Below, in pieces: positions 1-12,200 of a DNA stretch of 64,000 nt. The stretch spans positions 37,974,458-38,038,457 of the forward strand of contig NC_088300.1 in NCBI RefSeq assembly GCF_032854445.1. The letters are read 5' to 3'. This stretch comes from Liolophura sinensis (Eukaryota > Mollusca > Polyplacophora > Chitonida > Chitonidae). Each line of letters begins with the position of its first letter. The first letter of the stretch is position 1. The notes below the pieces were generated by a model that was not told where the DNA came from, searched no databases, and saw nothing but the letters and a program-made list of their open reading frames with translations. Both the position numbers and the translations under genes were made by a program.

Positions 1-884
1 AAAGCTACAACAGAATTTAGCTTTCTTTAACTGCAAATTACCAGCAGATGATGTCAAATTGCATTTAAAGCCCAATCATGGGGCTCCTGTTTATTATACC
101 CCTAACTGGTGTGATTTTTGCCAAAGAAAGGTAAAAAAATTACCTTACATGTCACATACATCACGTCAGAGCACATTTGCATACTTGTAATCATAAAAGA
201 TGCAATTTATTTTGATGTATAGCCAGTGACTCAATGTCAGTGTTGTGAGAACTCCTAATGTGATAAGAATGCTGACAAATTTGGTCTCCTGATATACCTC
301 ACTTACACGCAGAGCCGAAAAGGGATCGAAGAAAACCTAAACTGTTGTCAGAAACCCTGCTTAGACAATGTTTTCTGTATTTAACTGGAGGTTTCCAATT
401 TCAAAATGCTGAAAAGGTAACTCTTCTGCGATAGGACAGTTGTAACAAAACAAAATATTACGCATACAGAGTGACATACTTCACTCAAATTATGCAGGAG
501 GTTGGTGACACTTCTTTGTGAAATCCATTTTTAGGCGAAATACACTTGAACACATGTTTGTTGAATAATGAGTGCGCACAGTTGTTCACCAGATAATACT
601 GCCAAGTAACTTTTGTTGATTTTATGCCTGCAGTGTACATTGTACATACGTTCTTTGGAATAGCCGTGTTGTGAATTTACAGGTTACTAATCACCCTCTT
701 CGTCAACTCGCTGGCAACTCAGTCGATGTGGATGTAAATGACAGTAACCCATGGGCGAAACTTTACGTCATTTACTGTAGATTGAAGTAATACTGAACCT
801 TAACAAAAAATTATTTATTTATTTTATTTTGAATGTTATGTATATTATACAATGACGGTCCGTTTTATCCGTAGAAGAAAGCCG
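1..884. other. Unassigned sequence at left edge (RRP12 intron or beyond)
   Basis: No exon of either gene recognised. A plus-strand open frame without Met runs from base 2 to 190 and could end at a GTAAAA donor near 130 (peptide ending YYTPNWCDFCQRK, with a CxxC pair). I do not recognise it and cannot tell a real exon from chance. Confidence 0.3.
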
Positions 885-889
885 AGTGC

Positions 890-995
890 CCCAGGTAAAT
901 CACCGACCTTTGCTATATTACATATATTTCCAGGTAAATCACCGACCTTTGATATATTACAAGTATTTCCAGGTAAATCACTGACCTTTACTATA
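890..995. repeat. 39-bp minisatellite, left part
   Basis: About three copies of a unit around TTTCCAGGTAAATCACCGAC, CTTTGCTATATTACATG. The array is cut by the Tc1-like element and resumes at 2491. Confidence 0.85.
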
Positions 996-2490
996 CTACT
1001 GGAATAAAGTAACTGTGCATCATCTGCAGTTATGCCATGCTCTAATGAATTAAGATATTTGGTATTCTGTTTAATCACTGTTTAACTGTTGACAGGATAA
1101 TCTCGAAATCTTTATGATTTGACACTAGGCATCATGATACGCCCTCGAAGAGATGTGGTGTGAAAAGTCAGTTCACAAACTCAATATCGTGTGTGTCCAC
1201 CACTGGCGTTGATGCAGGCTTGACCACGACGACGCATAGACGACACTAAGCGAGTGAAGAAAGCTTGGGGAATGTTGTTCCATGTCTGAAGCAACATTTG
1301 TCCCAAATCAGCTAACGTCAATGGCTGATTCGGGCCCTGACGTAATCGCCGTTCCATTTCATCCCATGCGTGCTCGATAGGGGACAGGTCAGGAGAAACT
1401 GCTGGCCAAGGGAGTACCGGAATGTTGTGCTGTCTCAAGAAATCCGTCACAACACGAGCGACATGTGGACGGGCATTATCTTGCTGAAGTGTGATGTTAC
1501 GTCCATGTCCTTGAATGAACGCTTGCACATGAGGCAGAATGATCTCGTCCCTGTATCGCAGGCCTGTCAGATTGCCATTCACAATGACAAGTTGGGTGCG
1601 CCCATGAGATGTGATGTCTCCCCATACCATAACGTTGCCGCCACCAAACGCTTGACGTTGAACAACGCACGTGTCAGCCTACTGTTCACCAGGACGTCTG
1701 TACACCCTTGCCCTGCCATCTGAGCCGTCCAGATGAAATCTCGACTCGTCAGTGAACAGAACACCATCCCAATCTTGTCTCCTGTACCGTAGATGTTGTC
1801 TGCACCAGACAAGACGTGCCTGTCGGTGACGTTGGAGCAAAATCGGACGTATGGCAGGACGTCTGGGCCGGATGTTGCGCTCCCGCAGTCGGTTCCGTAC
1901 AGTCCTGAAACTGATTGGGCGTAAGTCAGGAATGGTCCGAGCAGTCAAACTGGAACTCTGGAATCGACTCCTTAGATGGGTCAGCCGAATATGGTTGTCT
2001 TGCTGACGTGACGTCACACGTGGACGGCCGGACCGGGGCAAATCTCTCGTGTTCCCATTCTGTTGAAAACGTCGCCATAGAGAGAATATCGTGTTTCGAT
2101 GGACACCAAAATGTCTGGCAACTTCATTCTGGGCCATTCCAGTCTCCAGCATACCCACGGCGCGGAGACGCTGATTTTCTGTAAGCCGTGGCATGTTGTA
2201 CGCACAGTTTATGTTGAAGTTAACGTGTTTTCCACAACTTTTAGAGGCTAAAGAATAATCAACAGTTCTTCAATTTTCGAAATCAGGTGTGTGAACTTCA
2301 TGTGTCAAACATCATGCAGAATGTGAGTCATGTCATTATACACGAAGTGCACGTGCCACGCGCGATACGTGACATGACATTTCATGAAAAATGCTTGGCT
2401 AATTGTTTATTGACGGTTAGGTTTATAACTTTTCAAACATCTTTTGTTTTGTCCCATTTTCTGTGATGCACAGTTACTTTTTTCCATTAG
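996..2490 (-). mobile_element. Tc1-like DNA transposon with TA target duplication
   Basis: A 1,495-bp element bounded by TA on both sides. Its ends are inverted repeats: CTACTGGAATAAAGTAACTG on the left and the reverse complement of a near-identical CTAATGGAAAAAAGTAACTG on the right, both continuing into TGCATCA. It contains one transposase frame on the minus strand and sits inside the 39-bp array, so it arrived after the array formed. Confidence 0.92.
1181..2194 (-). pseudogene. Tc1-type transposase with one in-frame stop
   Basis: The frame runs 337 codons from MPRLTENQRLRAVGMLETGM to GQACINASGGHTRY and is broken only by a TAG at 1679-1681 (codon 172). N-terminal helix-turn-helix regions (about 1-50) are followed by a GRPR hinge at 56-59. 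The catalytic triad is Asp149 (FTDESRF), Asp239 (QQDNARPH) and Glu274 (SPIEHAWDE), with 34 residues between the last two: a DD34E signature of the Tc1 family. All key residues are present, so the copy looks recently inactivated. It could also be a sequencing error or one allele. Confidence 0.9.
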
Positions 2491-2822
2491 TATATATTAC
2501 ATGTATTTCCAGCTAAATCACCAACCTCTGCTATTTTACATGTATTTCCAGGTAAATCACTGACCTTTGCAATATTACATGTATTTCCAGGAAAATCACT
2601 GACCGTTGCTATATTACATGTTTTTCCTGGTAAATCACTGACCGTTGCTATATTACATGTTTTTCCTGGTAAATCACCGACCTTTGCTACATTACATATA
2701 TTTCCTGGTAAATCACCGACCTTTGCTATATTACATGTATTTCCAGGTAAATCACCGACCTTTGCTACATTAGATGTATTTCCAGGTAAATCACTGACCT
2801 TTGCTATATTACATGTATTTTC
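2491..2822. repeat. 39-bp minisatellite, right part
   Basis: About nine copies of the same unit as 890-995. On the plus strand each unit holds a back-to-back acceptor/donor-like TTTCCAG|GTAAAT. On the minus strand the frame stays open and gives GNTCNIAKVGDLP peptide repeats, which are a by-product and not a protein. Confidence 0.88.
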
Positions 2823-3096
2823 CGAACTTGTCCACGTGTAAAGTAAAGATATGCACAACATACTGGTGAAAGACAAATCATCTTCAACAAATGTTTGAAA
2901 GCGCAAGTGAGCGCACAAGCGTAGGCGACCGCTTAGCGTCACCACAGACCCACCATAAATGATTAACGCATCCATGTACATGTATTAAGGCTATGGACAT
3001 AGTCTCAGCTTTCGACAAATTAACCAGCAGAGAAGAGAATGACACCAACGAAGCTCATCTTATCCTACTGTGATCACGTCACAACAAGTACAACAC

Positions 3097-3208
3097 CTTG
3101 TTCTTGATTCTGCAGAATCAGTTTGCGCAGTGACAACATGATGTCTCCCCTCAGGTCTTCTCTCTCATTCAAGGCCATTCCTAGTACCTTGGCCAGGGCA
3201 GGAAAAGC
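3097..3208 (-). CDS. RRP12: RRP12 exon 16 (last one in window, donor uncertain)
   Basis: Acceptor CTTACATTTCCAG, then [31 protein letters not shown] and LQNQEQ in phase 0. The frame closes at a TGA 24 bp past the proposed donor CAAG|GTGTTG, which is weak, so the exact 3' end is uncertain. I found no later RRP12 exon between here and position 1. Confidence 0.82.
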
Positions 3209-6200
3209 CTGGAAATGTAAGTATTGTGGCTGGAGTACAGTGAAATGTCATTACGAAATAAAAAAATTTCTAGTCAAATAATTGCAGTTTGCTTATATGA
3301 AACACACGTTTTTAGTTTAAGTGATTAAACCGAAAATTTAAAAGAATTTACGGACTGAGGGGTGCCTTTGATCAGCAACTTACTGTTGGTAGATCTGTGG
3401 GCTTGTTACAGAACTGTGGCAGTAAGGACCAGATCTGTAACTGCAGAGCGTCGTATGACTTTGCCTGGATGCTGTGACCAACTCTGCACAATTCCTCTGC
3501 TGTGAAGACAAACAACACTTCAGTTTGAGTTAACAGTCTGCTGTGTCCATAAATCATCAAACAACTGGAAACATTACATACTGCAATGAAATTCCATGAA
3601 GACAAGACTACAGCTGATCTGCTCCTGGCAATCAGCACAGCCATGTATGTGGTTGTCATTGTCACAACAGCGGTCATCTACAGCAGAGAGTCAACTCAAA
3701 TGCTTCAAAGAAAAGGGCAATGCTTCAGTTTTACACGCTGGTAAGTTTCATAAACTTTACCAGCTGAGTGTTATTGGAGTTGATTAGAGAGAAATGCACA
3801 ACATATAGATACAAAGATTACAAATTTCCAGCACAGCGCCAGTCAAATGATTCTTGATACAAAATGAAGATGTTGTGGACCTCTTGAAACATCGTTCTAA
3901 AAATCTGTCACTTTCAGAAGCTCCCACATCCTGACTGCAGAAGCTGATAATACAATTTATTTATTTATTTATTTATTTATTTGATTGGTGTTTTACGCCG
4001 TACTCAAGAATATTTCACTTAAACAAGGGCGACCAGCATTAAGGTGGGAGGAAACCTGGCAGAGCCCGAGGAAAACCCATGACCATCCGCAGGTTGCTGG
4101 CAGACCTTCCCACTTACGGCCAGAGAGGAAGCCAGCATGAGCTGGAATTGAACTCACAGCGACCGCATTGGTGAGAGGCTTCTGAGTCATTACACCGCGC
4201 TAGCACGTTAACCAACTGAGCCACGGAGGCCCCTTGATAATACAAAACGGTGGACGGGAAGACAGATGGATGGGCATACATGCGGACAGATACCTGTCAT
4301 TCCCATACTCCCTCATCCTTACTGCAGAAGATGATGAGACAAAATACTCAGTGGTGGATGGAAGGACAGATGGTTGGGCATACATGCGGACAGATACCTG
4401 TCATTCCCATACTCCCTCATCCTTACTGCAGAAGATGATGAGACAAAATACTCAGTGGTGGATGGAAGGACAGATGGTTGGGCATACATGCAGACAGATA
4501 CCTGTCATTCCCATACTCCCTCATCCTTACTGCAGAAGTTGATAATACAAAATACTCAGTGGTGGATGGAAGGACAGATGGTTGGGCATACATGCGGACA
4601 GATACCTGTCATTCCCATACTCCCTCATCCTTACTGCAGAAGTTGATAATACAAAATACTCAGTGGTGGATGGAAGGACAGATGGTTGGGCATACATGCG
4701 GACAGATACCTGTCATTCCCACACTCTCTCATTCTTACTGCAGAAGTTGATGAAACAAAATACTGTGGTAGACAGGAGGACAGATGGTTGGGCATACATG
4801 CCGACAGATACCTGTCATTCCCATACTCCCTCAACCTTACTGCGTAAGTTGAGACAAAATACTCAGTGGTGGACAGAAGGACAGATGGATGAGCTTACAT
4901 GTCATACCTGTCATTCCCATACTCCCTCATCCTTACTGCTGAAGCTGATGAAACAAAATGCTGTGTTGGACAGGAAGACAGATGGTTGGGCATACATGCC
5001 GACAGATACCTGTCATTCCCATACTCCCTCATCCTTACTGCAGAAGTTGATAATACAAAATACTCAGTGGTGGATGGAAGGACAGATGGTTGGGCATACA
5101 TGCAGACAGATACCTGTCAATCCCACACTCCCTCATCCTTACTGCAGAAGTTGATGAGACAAAATACTCAGTGGTGGACGGAAGGACAGATGGACAGATA
5201 CCTGTCATTCCCATACTCCCTCATCCTTACCGCAGAAGTTGATGAGACAAAATACTCAGTGGTGGATGGAAGGACAGATGGTTGGGCTTATATGCAGACA
5301 GACACCTGTCATTCCCATACTCTCTCATCCTTACTGCAGAAGTTGATAATACAAAATACTCAGTGGTGGACAGGAAGACAGATGGTTGGGCATACATGCA
5401 GACAGATACCTGTCATTCCCATACTCCCTCATCCTTACTGCAGAAGTTGATGAGACAAAATACTCAGTGGTGGACGGGTGGACAAATGGATGGGCATACA
5501 TGCAGACAGATACCTGTCATTCCCATACTCCCTCATCCTTACTGCAGAAGTCGATAATACAAAATACTCAGTGGTGGATGGAAGGACAGATGGTTGGGCA
5601 TACATGAAGACAGATACCTGTCATTCCCATATTCCCTCATCCTTACCGCAGAAGTTGATGAGACAAAATACTCAGTGGTGGATGGAAGGACAGATGGTTG
5701 GGCTTATATGCAGACAGACACCTGTCATTCCCATACTCTCTCATCCTTACTGCAGAAGTTGATAATACAAACTACTCAGTGGTGGACAGGAAGACAGATG
5801 GTTGGGCATACATGCAGACAGACACCTGTCATTCCCATACTCCCTGATCCTTACCGCAGAAGTTGATGAGACAAAATACTCAGTGGTGGATGGAAGGACA
5901 GATGGTTGGGCTTATATGCAGACAGACACCTGTCATTCCCATACTCTCTCATCCTTACCGCAGAAGTTGATAATACAAAATACTCAGTGGTGGACAGGAA
6001 GACAGATGGTTGGGCATACATGCAGACAGATACCTGTCATTCCCATACTCCCTCATCCTTACTGCAGAAGTTGATGAGAAAAAATACTCAGTGGTGGACA
6101 GGAAAACAGATGGTTGGGCATACATGCAGACAGATACCTGTCATTCCCATACTCCCTCATCCTTACTGCAGAAGTTGATAGTACAAAATACTCAGTGTTA

Positions 6201-9200
6201 GATGGAAGGACAGATGGTTGGGCATACATGCGGACAGATACCTGTCATTCCCATACTCCCTCATCCTTACTGCAGAAGTTGATAATACAAAATACTCAGT
6301 GGTGGACGAAAGGACAGATGGTTGGGCATACATGCGGACAGATACCTGTCATTCCCACACTCCCTCATCCTTACTGCAGAAGTTGATGAAACAAAATACT
6401 CAATGGTGGACGGGAAGACAGATGGATGGGCATACATGCGGACAGGTACCTGTCATTCCCTTACTCTCTCATCCTCTTCGACAGGGGACAGAGCAGACAA
6501 AGACAACATATTCACTGATAGTCAATGCAAAACAATTTAAATTGTTAAGACAGATGCTTCACTAATGTACAGCTTAAATGAAAGTCTTCAGTACAACCTG
6601 ACAGCAATCTGGATATCAGAACTGTGAGCTCAAAGATTCCCACAAAGCAGCACAGACACAGCCCAGACTCCATAAATTCCTTAACTTCAATATTCTTTCC
6701 TACCCTTTGTCCTGAATTTAGCAGCCAATGGCAGGAAATAAGACGTGAAATAGGCGAGCTCTGTATTTTGGATGTTTCCATGAAGGACAGGTAAAAGCCA
6801 ACTCCTGGGGAAGTCCGTATTATCACTGTAATGAAAAAGATTATGTTCATCCACTGATTAACCACAATAATACTTTGTGAAATTTATATTTCACTTGCAT
6901 GTAACTTGTTCACCTGGGAAATGTCTATTTCTTTTTATTTATTTCATTTAGTTTTCAGCCATACTCATTATACTAATATAACATTTCACATATACGACAG
7001 CGGACTTCCTTATGGTGGGAGGAAACTGGGCAGAGCCCAGGGGAAACCCACGGCCATCCACAGGTTGCTTGCAGACCTTCCAATGTACACCCAGAGAGGA
7101 AGTGAGTAAGATCTGAATTCACAATGATCACATTGGTGAGAAAGACTCCTGGGTCACTGGTCTCTAACCACCAGGCCTTCATTCTTTTTACTCCTACTTC
7201 TGAACTGGTTAGAGAATTCAGGTACATGCGCGCTGATAAGTTATGAATCCGTAGATTCTGCTGGGTGCAAACCGAAGCAATCACCTGTTGTAAGCAAATT
7301 TATAAAATCTACTACAGCCCTCTGGATAAAATTTATTTATATATTTAACGGTAACTGTTGATTAAATGCCATACTCAAGGCTTTCACTTATACAATGGCA
7401 TTCACTATTATGGGTGGAGGAAACCAGAGTGCCCGGGGGAAATCGCTGCATGTTAACAAATTACTAATGAACTACACGTAGCCCCCATGTGTGAAAAATA
7501 TGCACACCATATATTTTCTGGTGATCTTCAACAAACGTCAGACGGCTAAATCAGCCACAGGACCATCGTCCACTGCTTGTTGTCACTAAGCCCCAAGTAC
7601 CCGTGAAAGTAGGTGAATCTGCACCTTCCACATCCAAGCACAGGTTTGAACTCACACCTCAGGTGTCCTTCACGCCTATACCTAAGATATACTATAAAAT
7701 AGTGTTTTCCAGGAAATTTGCACCCCAACCCATCCTCTGCACAATCCCTTCTACATTTTAATAAATCAGGCTCAAAATCTCGAAAAAATATTTCCCAAAA
7801 GATAAAGATTTTTGGAAATAAAGGACTGGAACAATGTGAGATGTCTATCACTATTGTAAAAGTTCATGGGCAAACCGACATACAGTGAACCATAAAGCCA
7901 TATGATACTACTACTTTAATGACAGGTAAATAAAAAGGATGTAAAAAGCTGTAAATATTGTTCTCAAACCATCTTACCTATCACCTGTGATATTTAGCGG
8001 GATTATCTGCAGAACGGTCTTGGGCCCCATATTTCTCACAGCACTCCCCACGGCCATGTCAACCTCACCCTTGTGAGGAAACTTAAATGTCTCTCTCAAA
8101 TCAGCCATTGTCTGTAAGCTCTGTGAATGTGGATAAATATATGTTTGTCAGTTTTGTAAAACCAGAATCAGACAGCTGCACTAAAAACTAAAATCTACAA
8201 ATTTTTACATCTACCCAGGCATTGTACACAAAAGACAATTTCACTGCATACAAGGACATGTCTTTGAAGGAATCACTGAACATATTTACTATTTATAGTA
8301 ACCAACAGTTAAAATACATGTCAAGATCTCAATGATTGGTCACAATACCTCAGCTCAACGCTCGCTCAGGTGTACAGGTAGGTATAAAATGTTCAACCAA
8401 ATTCTCACATGTAGCATTTTCATTTCACTATCTAAGTTGTTCCAATCTCTTATAACAGTTTCTTGGGAAAATTTTGAGACCTAAAGGCACACCAATCGGA
8501 GCAGTGTCAACAAAGCAATATTAAAGTGAACAGATGTGCTGCCAACAATAATTGCCATCAGCACGGTCACACGACAGTCACATACATGTTACACATCTGA
8601 GATCAATCCCCAGATCAAGGGAGACAACCTATGGAAACGAAATACACACTTCATACATTCATACCAAACACATTCCCAACATTAACAATGGCCACATACA
8701 AATATTTCTGTTACGAAGTCGTCTCCCACCCAGATATCTCAGTTTCTAATTTAACATTCAAAACACTTTCACAAACTTGTACAAAGGGATGGTGAGAACC
8801 AGCATGTCAACAAGTTCAAGTCTCCTAAATGCAGAAGTTAAACCTGTTACTCCATTAAATGGCAATATTTTCCATTATTATCAATATTTTACTAACCTTT
8901 GTCATAATTTTCCAGTATTGTTTACCAAGCACCTGCAAGAAAAGAACAGCAAATTAGATGTTCTGCTCTGCCCTATTTTTAGTTATGGGGAACATCGTGA
9001 AAAACACAAACATACATGTATACAGTAGTTCACATCCTGAAATGTAGCATGTGACCCAAGCAAAACCCAAAATGTGCCAAATGGGGAAAAAATGTAAAAA
9101 ACTAAAGCAAAGGCTTGTCCAAACCTAATCAGACTATCAACACTATTAGTGATACCACTATTGAAAGTCAACTAGAAGCACAAAAAGTCAACTTCGACTG

Positions 9201-12200
9201 TTGTCGAAGCACAAACTTTAATCTCCTGAAGCACAAATTTAATCTCCTGAAGCACAAACTTCAAATATCGACGGATGTAGTGGCAGCCAGGGGCCTCCAT
9301 GGCTGAGGTGGTTAGCTCGCCAGCATGGGGCAATGACCCAGGGCCCTATCTCCAATGCTGTAACTGTGAGTTCAAGTCCAGCTCATGCTAGGTTCCTCTC
9401 TGGCCATACACGGGAAGGTCTGCCAACAACCTGGTCATGGTTTTTTTCAGGGTTTTGCTCAGTTTCCTCCCACAATAATATTCTTGAGTATGGCGTAAAA
9501 CACCAATCAAATAAATAAACAAATAAACAGCAGCAGTCAAAACCAAACTAAATGGCAGTTTACATGCAGTTCAGACCTATGAAAATTCCTCGAAAATTTT
9601 CATCATTATCACTTTGTAAAATAACGTGGATTAAATTTGAATTAGCTGTTAATTGGAGATTTATTTTTCACAAATCCTGCTGAAAAGATTGTGCATTTCA
9701 TACATCCATTCCGACACCCGCGCACCAAGACACACACGGGTGAAAATCAAGGTAATTAATCCAAATGAACGCATATCTTAAAATGACGTGACCTTGTACA
9801 ACAAAAACCTCGTTATTTCCCACTAATTATATTCCTGATGGTTTAGGTGAAGAGCAATTCTAATGATACATTAAAAATCAAATACATTCTTTATCTATTT
9901 AATAAAGCTGATTGAAGTCATCCTATATTGCTTTACACATTAACGTTTGAAAATTCCTCATCATCCCTCATATATTATATACATATTCAAACAGTCCAAA
10001 GGCAAGAGTATTTGTACACAACACTTTGGGTATTTAAATACTGATATTATACTCACAGTATACCATACAGAGAAGACCTCCAGGACGTGACCCCATGTGG
10101 CATGGTACTGATACCCCAGTCCCTTCTCCAGGGCCGTCTGGATCTTGAGGAGACAAGTCTTGCTGATATCTGAACACTCCAGCGACCCCCCACTCTCTAT
10201 TGCAGGGGCCAGACATTTAGACAACACTCTCTGTAACACACAATTACAGAGTGAAGTGTCCACCCACTCCAATAACCAGGCTGTCCTTGTTTCCCTTACA
10301 TTTACTTCTAGTTACGAAGATTGTACTTGTCACGCAATACCATAATTCAAAGCTAAAGACTGCACATGATTCAGCCTGAATTTGTCTCTGTTAAATTTGG
10401 CCTCCATTAAATTACATTTATATGGGGTACCAATATATATCTAAGACATCCATTCCTGCTGGTGAAACTGGTCATCAGGCTCTAGAGACAAGCGTAGTAC
10501 TTTCTGCCTACTCACTGTCCTTGTTGTACATAATGGCACAACACTGGTGATTGTCAGTAAATGATTGCAGTAAATGTAACAAGATGTTGTGCTAACTAAC
10601 AACAAATAGACTGTCATAGTCACATGGAGCCAGCCCTTGACTTCCATACTTCAAAAAGAAACCCTTCATTTATACTGAAAGGTTGTTGAGCTGGAGCAGT
10701 TTTACCTTAAGCACCTGTGTGGCGGCGTTGCGGACGTCCGTCTTCTGTGAAAGGAGACAGGTGATGCAGGCATTGACCAATCGGGGTAGATGACCAACAC
10801 AGAGCGTCTGCTGGAGCTGACCCAGTCTCACATGACCCTCCTCCATCAATGCTAGCCATGCCCTCATCGGCTGTACGTCACCAGCACTTGGCTCATACTC
10901 GTACAATGCCTGAAATCATACAGTATACACATCTTTGCACAGAGTACCTGACAAATGGTCAACTTGATCCGGTGCATTCCCATCAATGTCCAATTACTGC
11001 ACTGTGTCAAGGTCACCGGGCATGCATGCAGCCCACCCAGTCACACTGTCTTCATATGCAGACAGCCGACTGACAGAGGAAACACCAACACTGCCATTCT
11101 AAAGTACGGACAAGTTCTACTGACCCAGGCATGTGCCATATCACAAAACTCTCACAACACAGTTTACTACATTGCGTAGAGACTTTTCACCACGTGTATA
11201 AAATTTAAATTTAACTGTACTTGTAGCTTTCAGTGCATCATCGGGCATTGTCTGACAGATATGCGATATAAAGACTACAGCATTGCCTGTAAAACCAGAG
11301 CAGGGACGACATCGTGCGACTTGGTAAATGGTCACACCCTTAGACCAAACCAGTTAAATCTGCCCTCTAGTCAACTGATCTGGTTAGGGTTTTATCTTAC
11401 CAGTTCATGTAAATGCTTTATACATGTAGTACCAACAGATGTCTCATTATACCAAAACTTAACTGGGATCCCTAACGACTTTATGTTCACACCAAATGTT
11501 CCCTAGATACAATATTTATGCTATGCTATTTCTGCATTTAAAAAATATTACGTTAAATCGTTCCACTTCAAAAAACATTAAAGTTGGACCCTCTGTCTAT
11601 CATGTCGACCGCTGAGTCCAGGTCAGGTGATGTCATGCCGTGAATACCTGGCAGGATTATGTATTGAAAAGCTCTGCAAAGCATCGGTGAATCCATGCAT
11701 TAGACCTTCCCACTCTGTACGTGTACACCTCTTAATTAGATCCCTGAAAATCATAGTTTTACAACAAATATTTTGAAAGGCAGGCTACCGCAGTTGTATT
11801 AGATCCTGGGAAAGCCTGTGCAGCATAGCAACTGGGTGATATGATGAATGATTTTTCTCTCACACACCGGCCACCTTAAATGATGCAAATGCACTCCCGT
11901 CTGGTTTGTCAGACACAAACTGGACGTGCATGGAATTATGGTAGTGCCCGTGGAGAATTCAGCACGATTATGAAGTCCACAGGCCATAAATTTTCACCGC
12001 CAAGTAGCCTCATGGCCGATGTTGGTTAAAGGCTAGCAGCTCCCTACAGTTCGTGTCACAGCCTGCTGTTTCAAACACCCAAGGAGCTAAACAACTTCAT
12101 TTGGGAGCAAAAATCCGGCCATCTTTTCTTTCTCGTTTGGCTTTTTCACTATATTTTCGTAATCTGTGTAATTTTTAAGCACTGTATGCAACGTTACAGT

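Noticed and set aside
2-190. Open frame with a CxxC pair (YYTPNWCDFCQRK)
   Set aside because: No start, no recognised family and only one possible donor. Kept as an unassigned observation, not called a gene.
4234-6475. Chain of 90-190-residue plus-strand ORFs
   Set aside because: The 104-bp unit shifts frame every copy and simply lacks stops; no conserved protein features.
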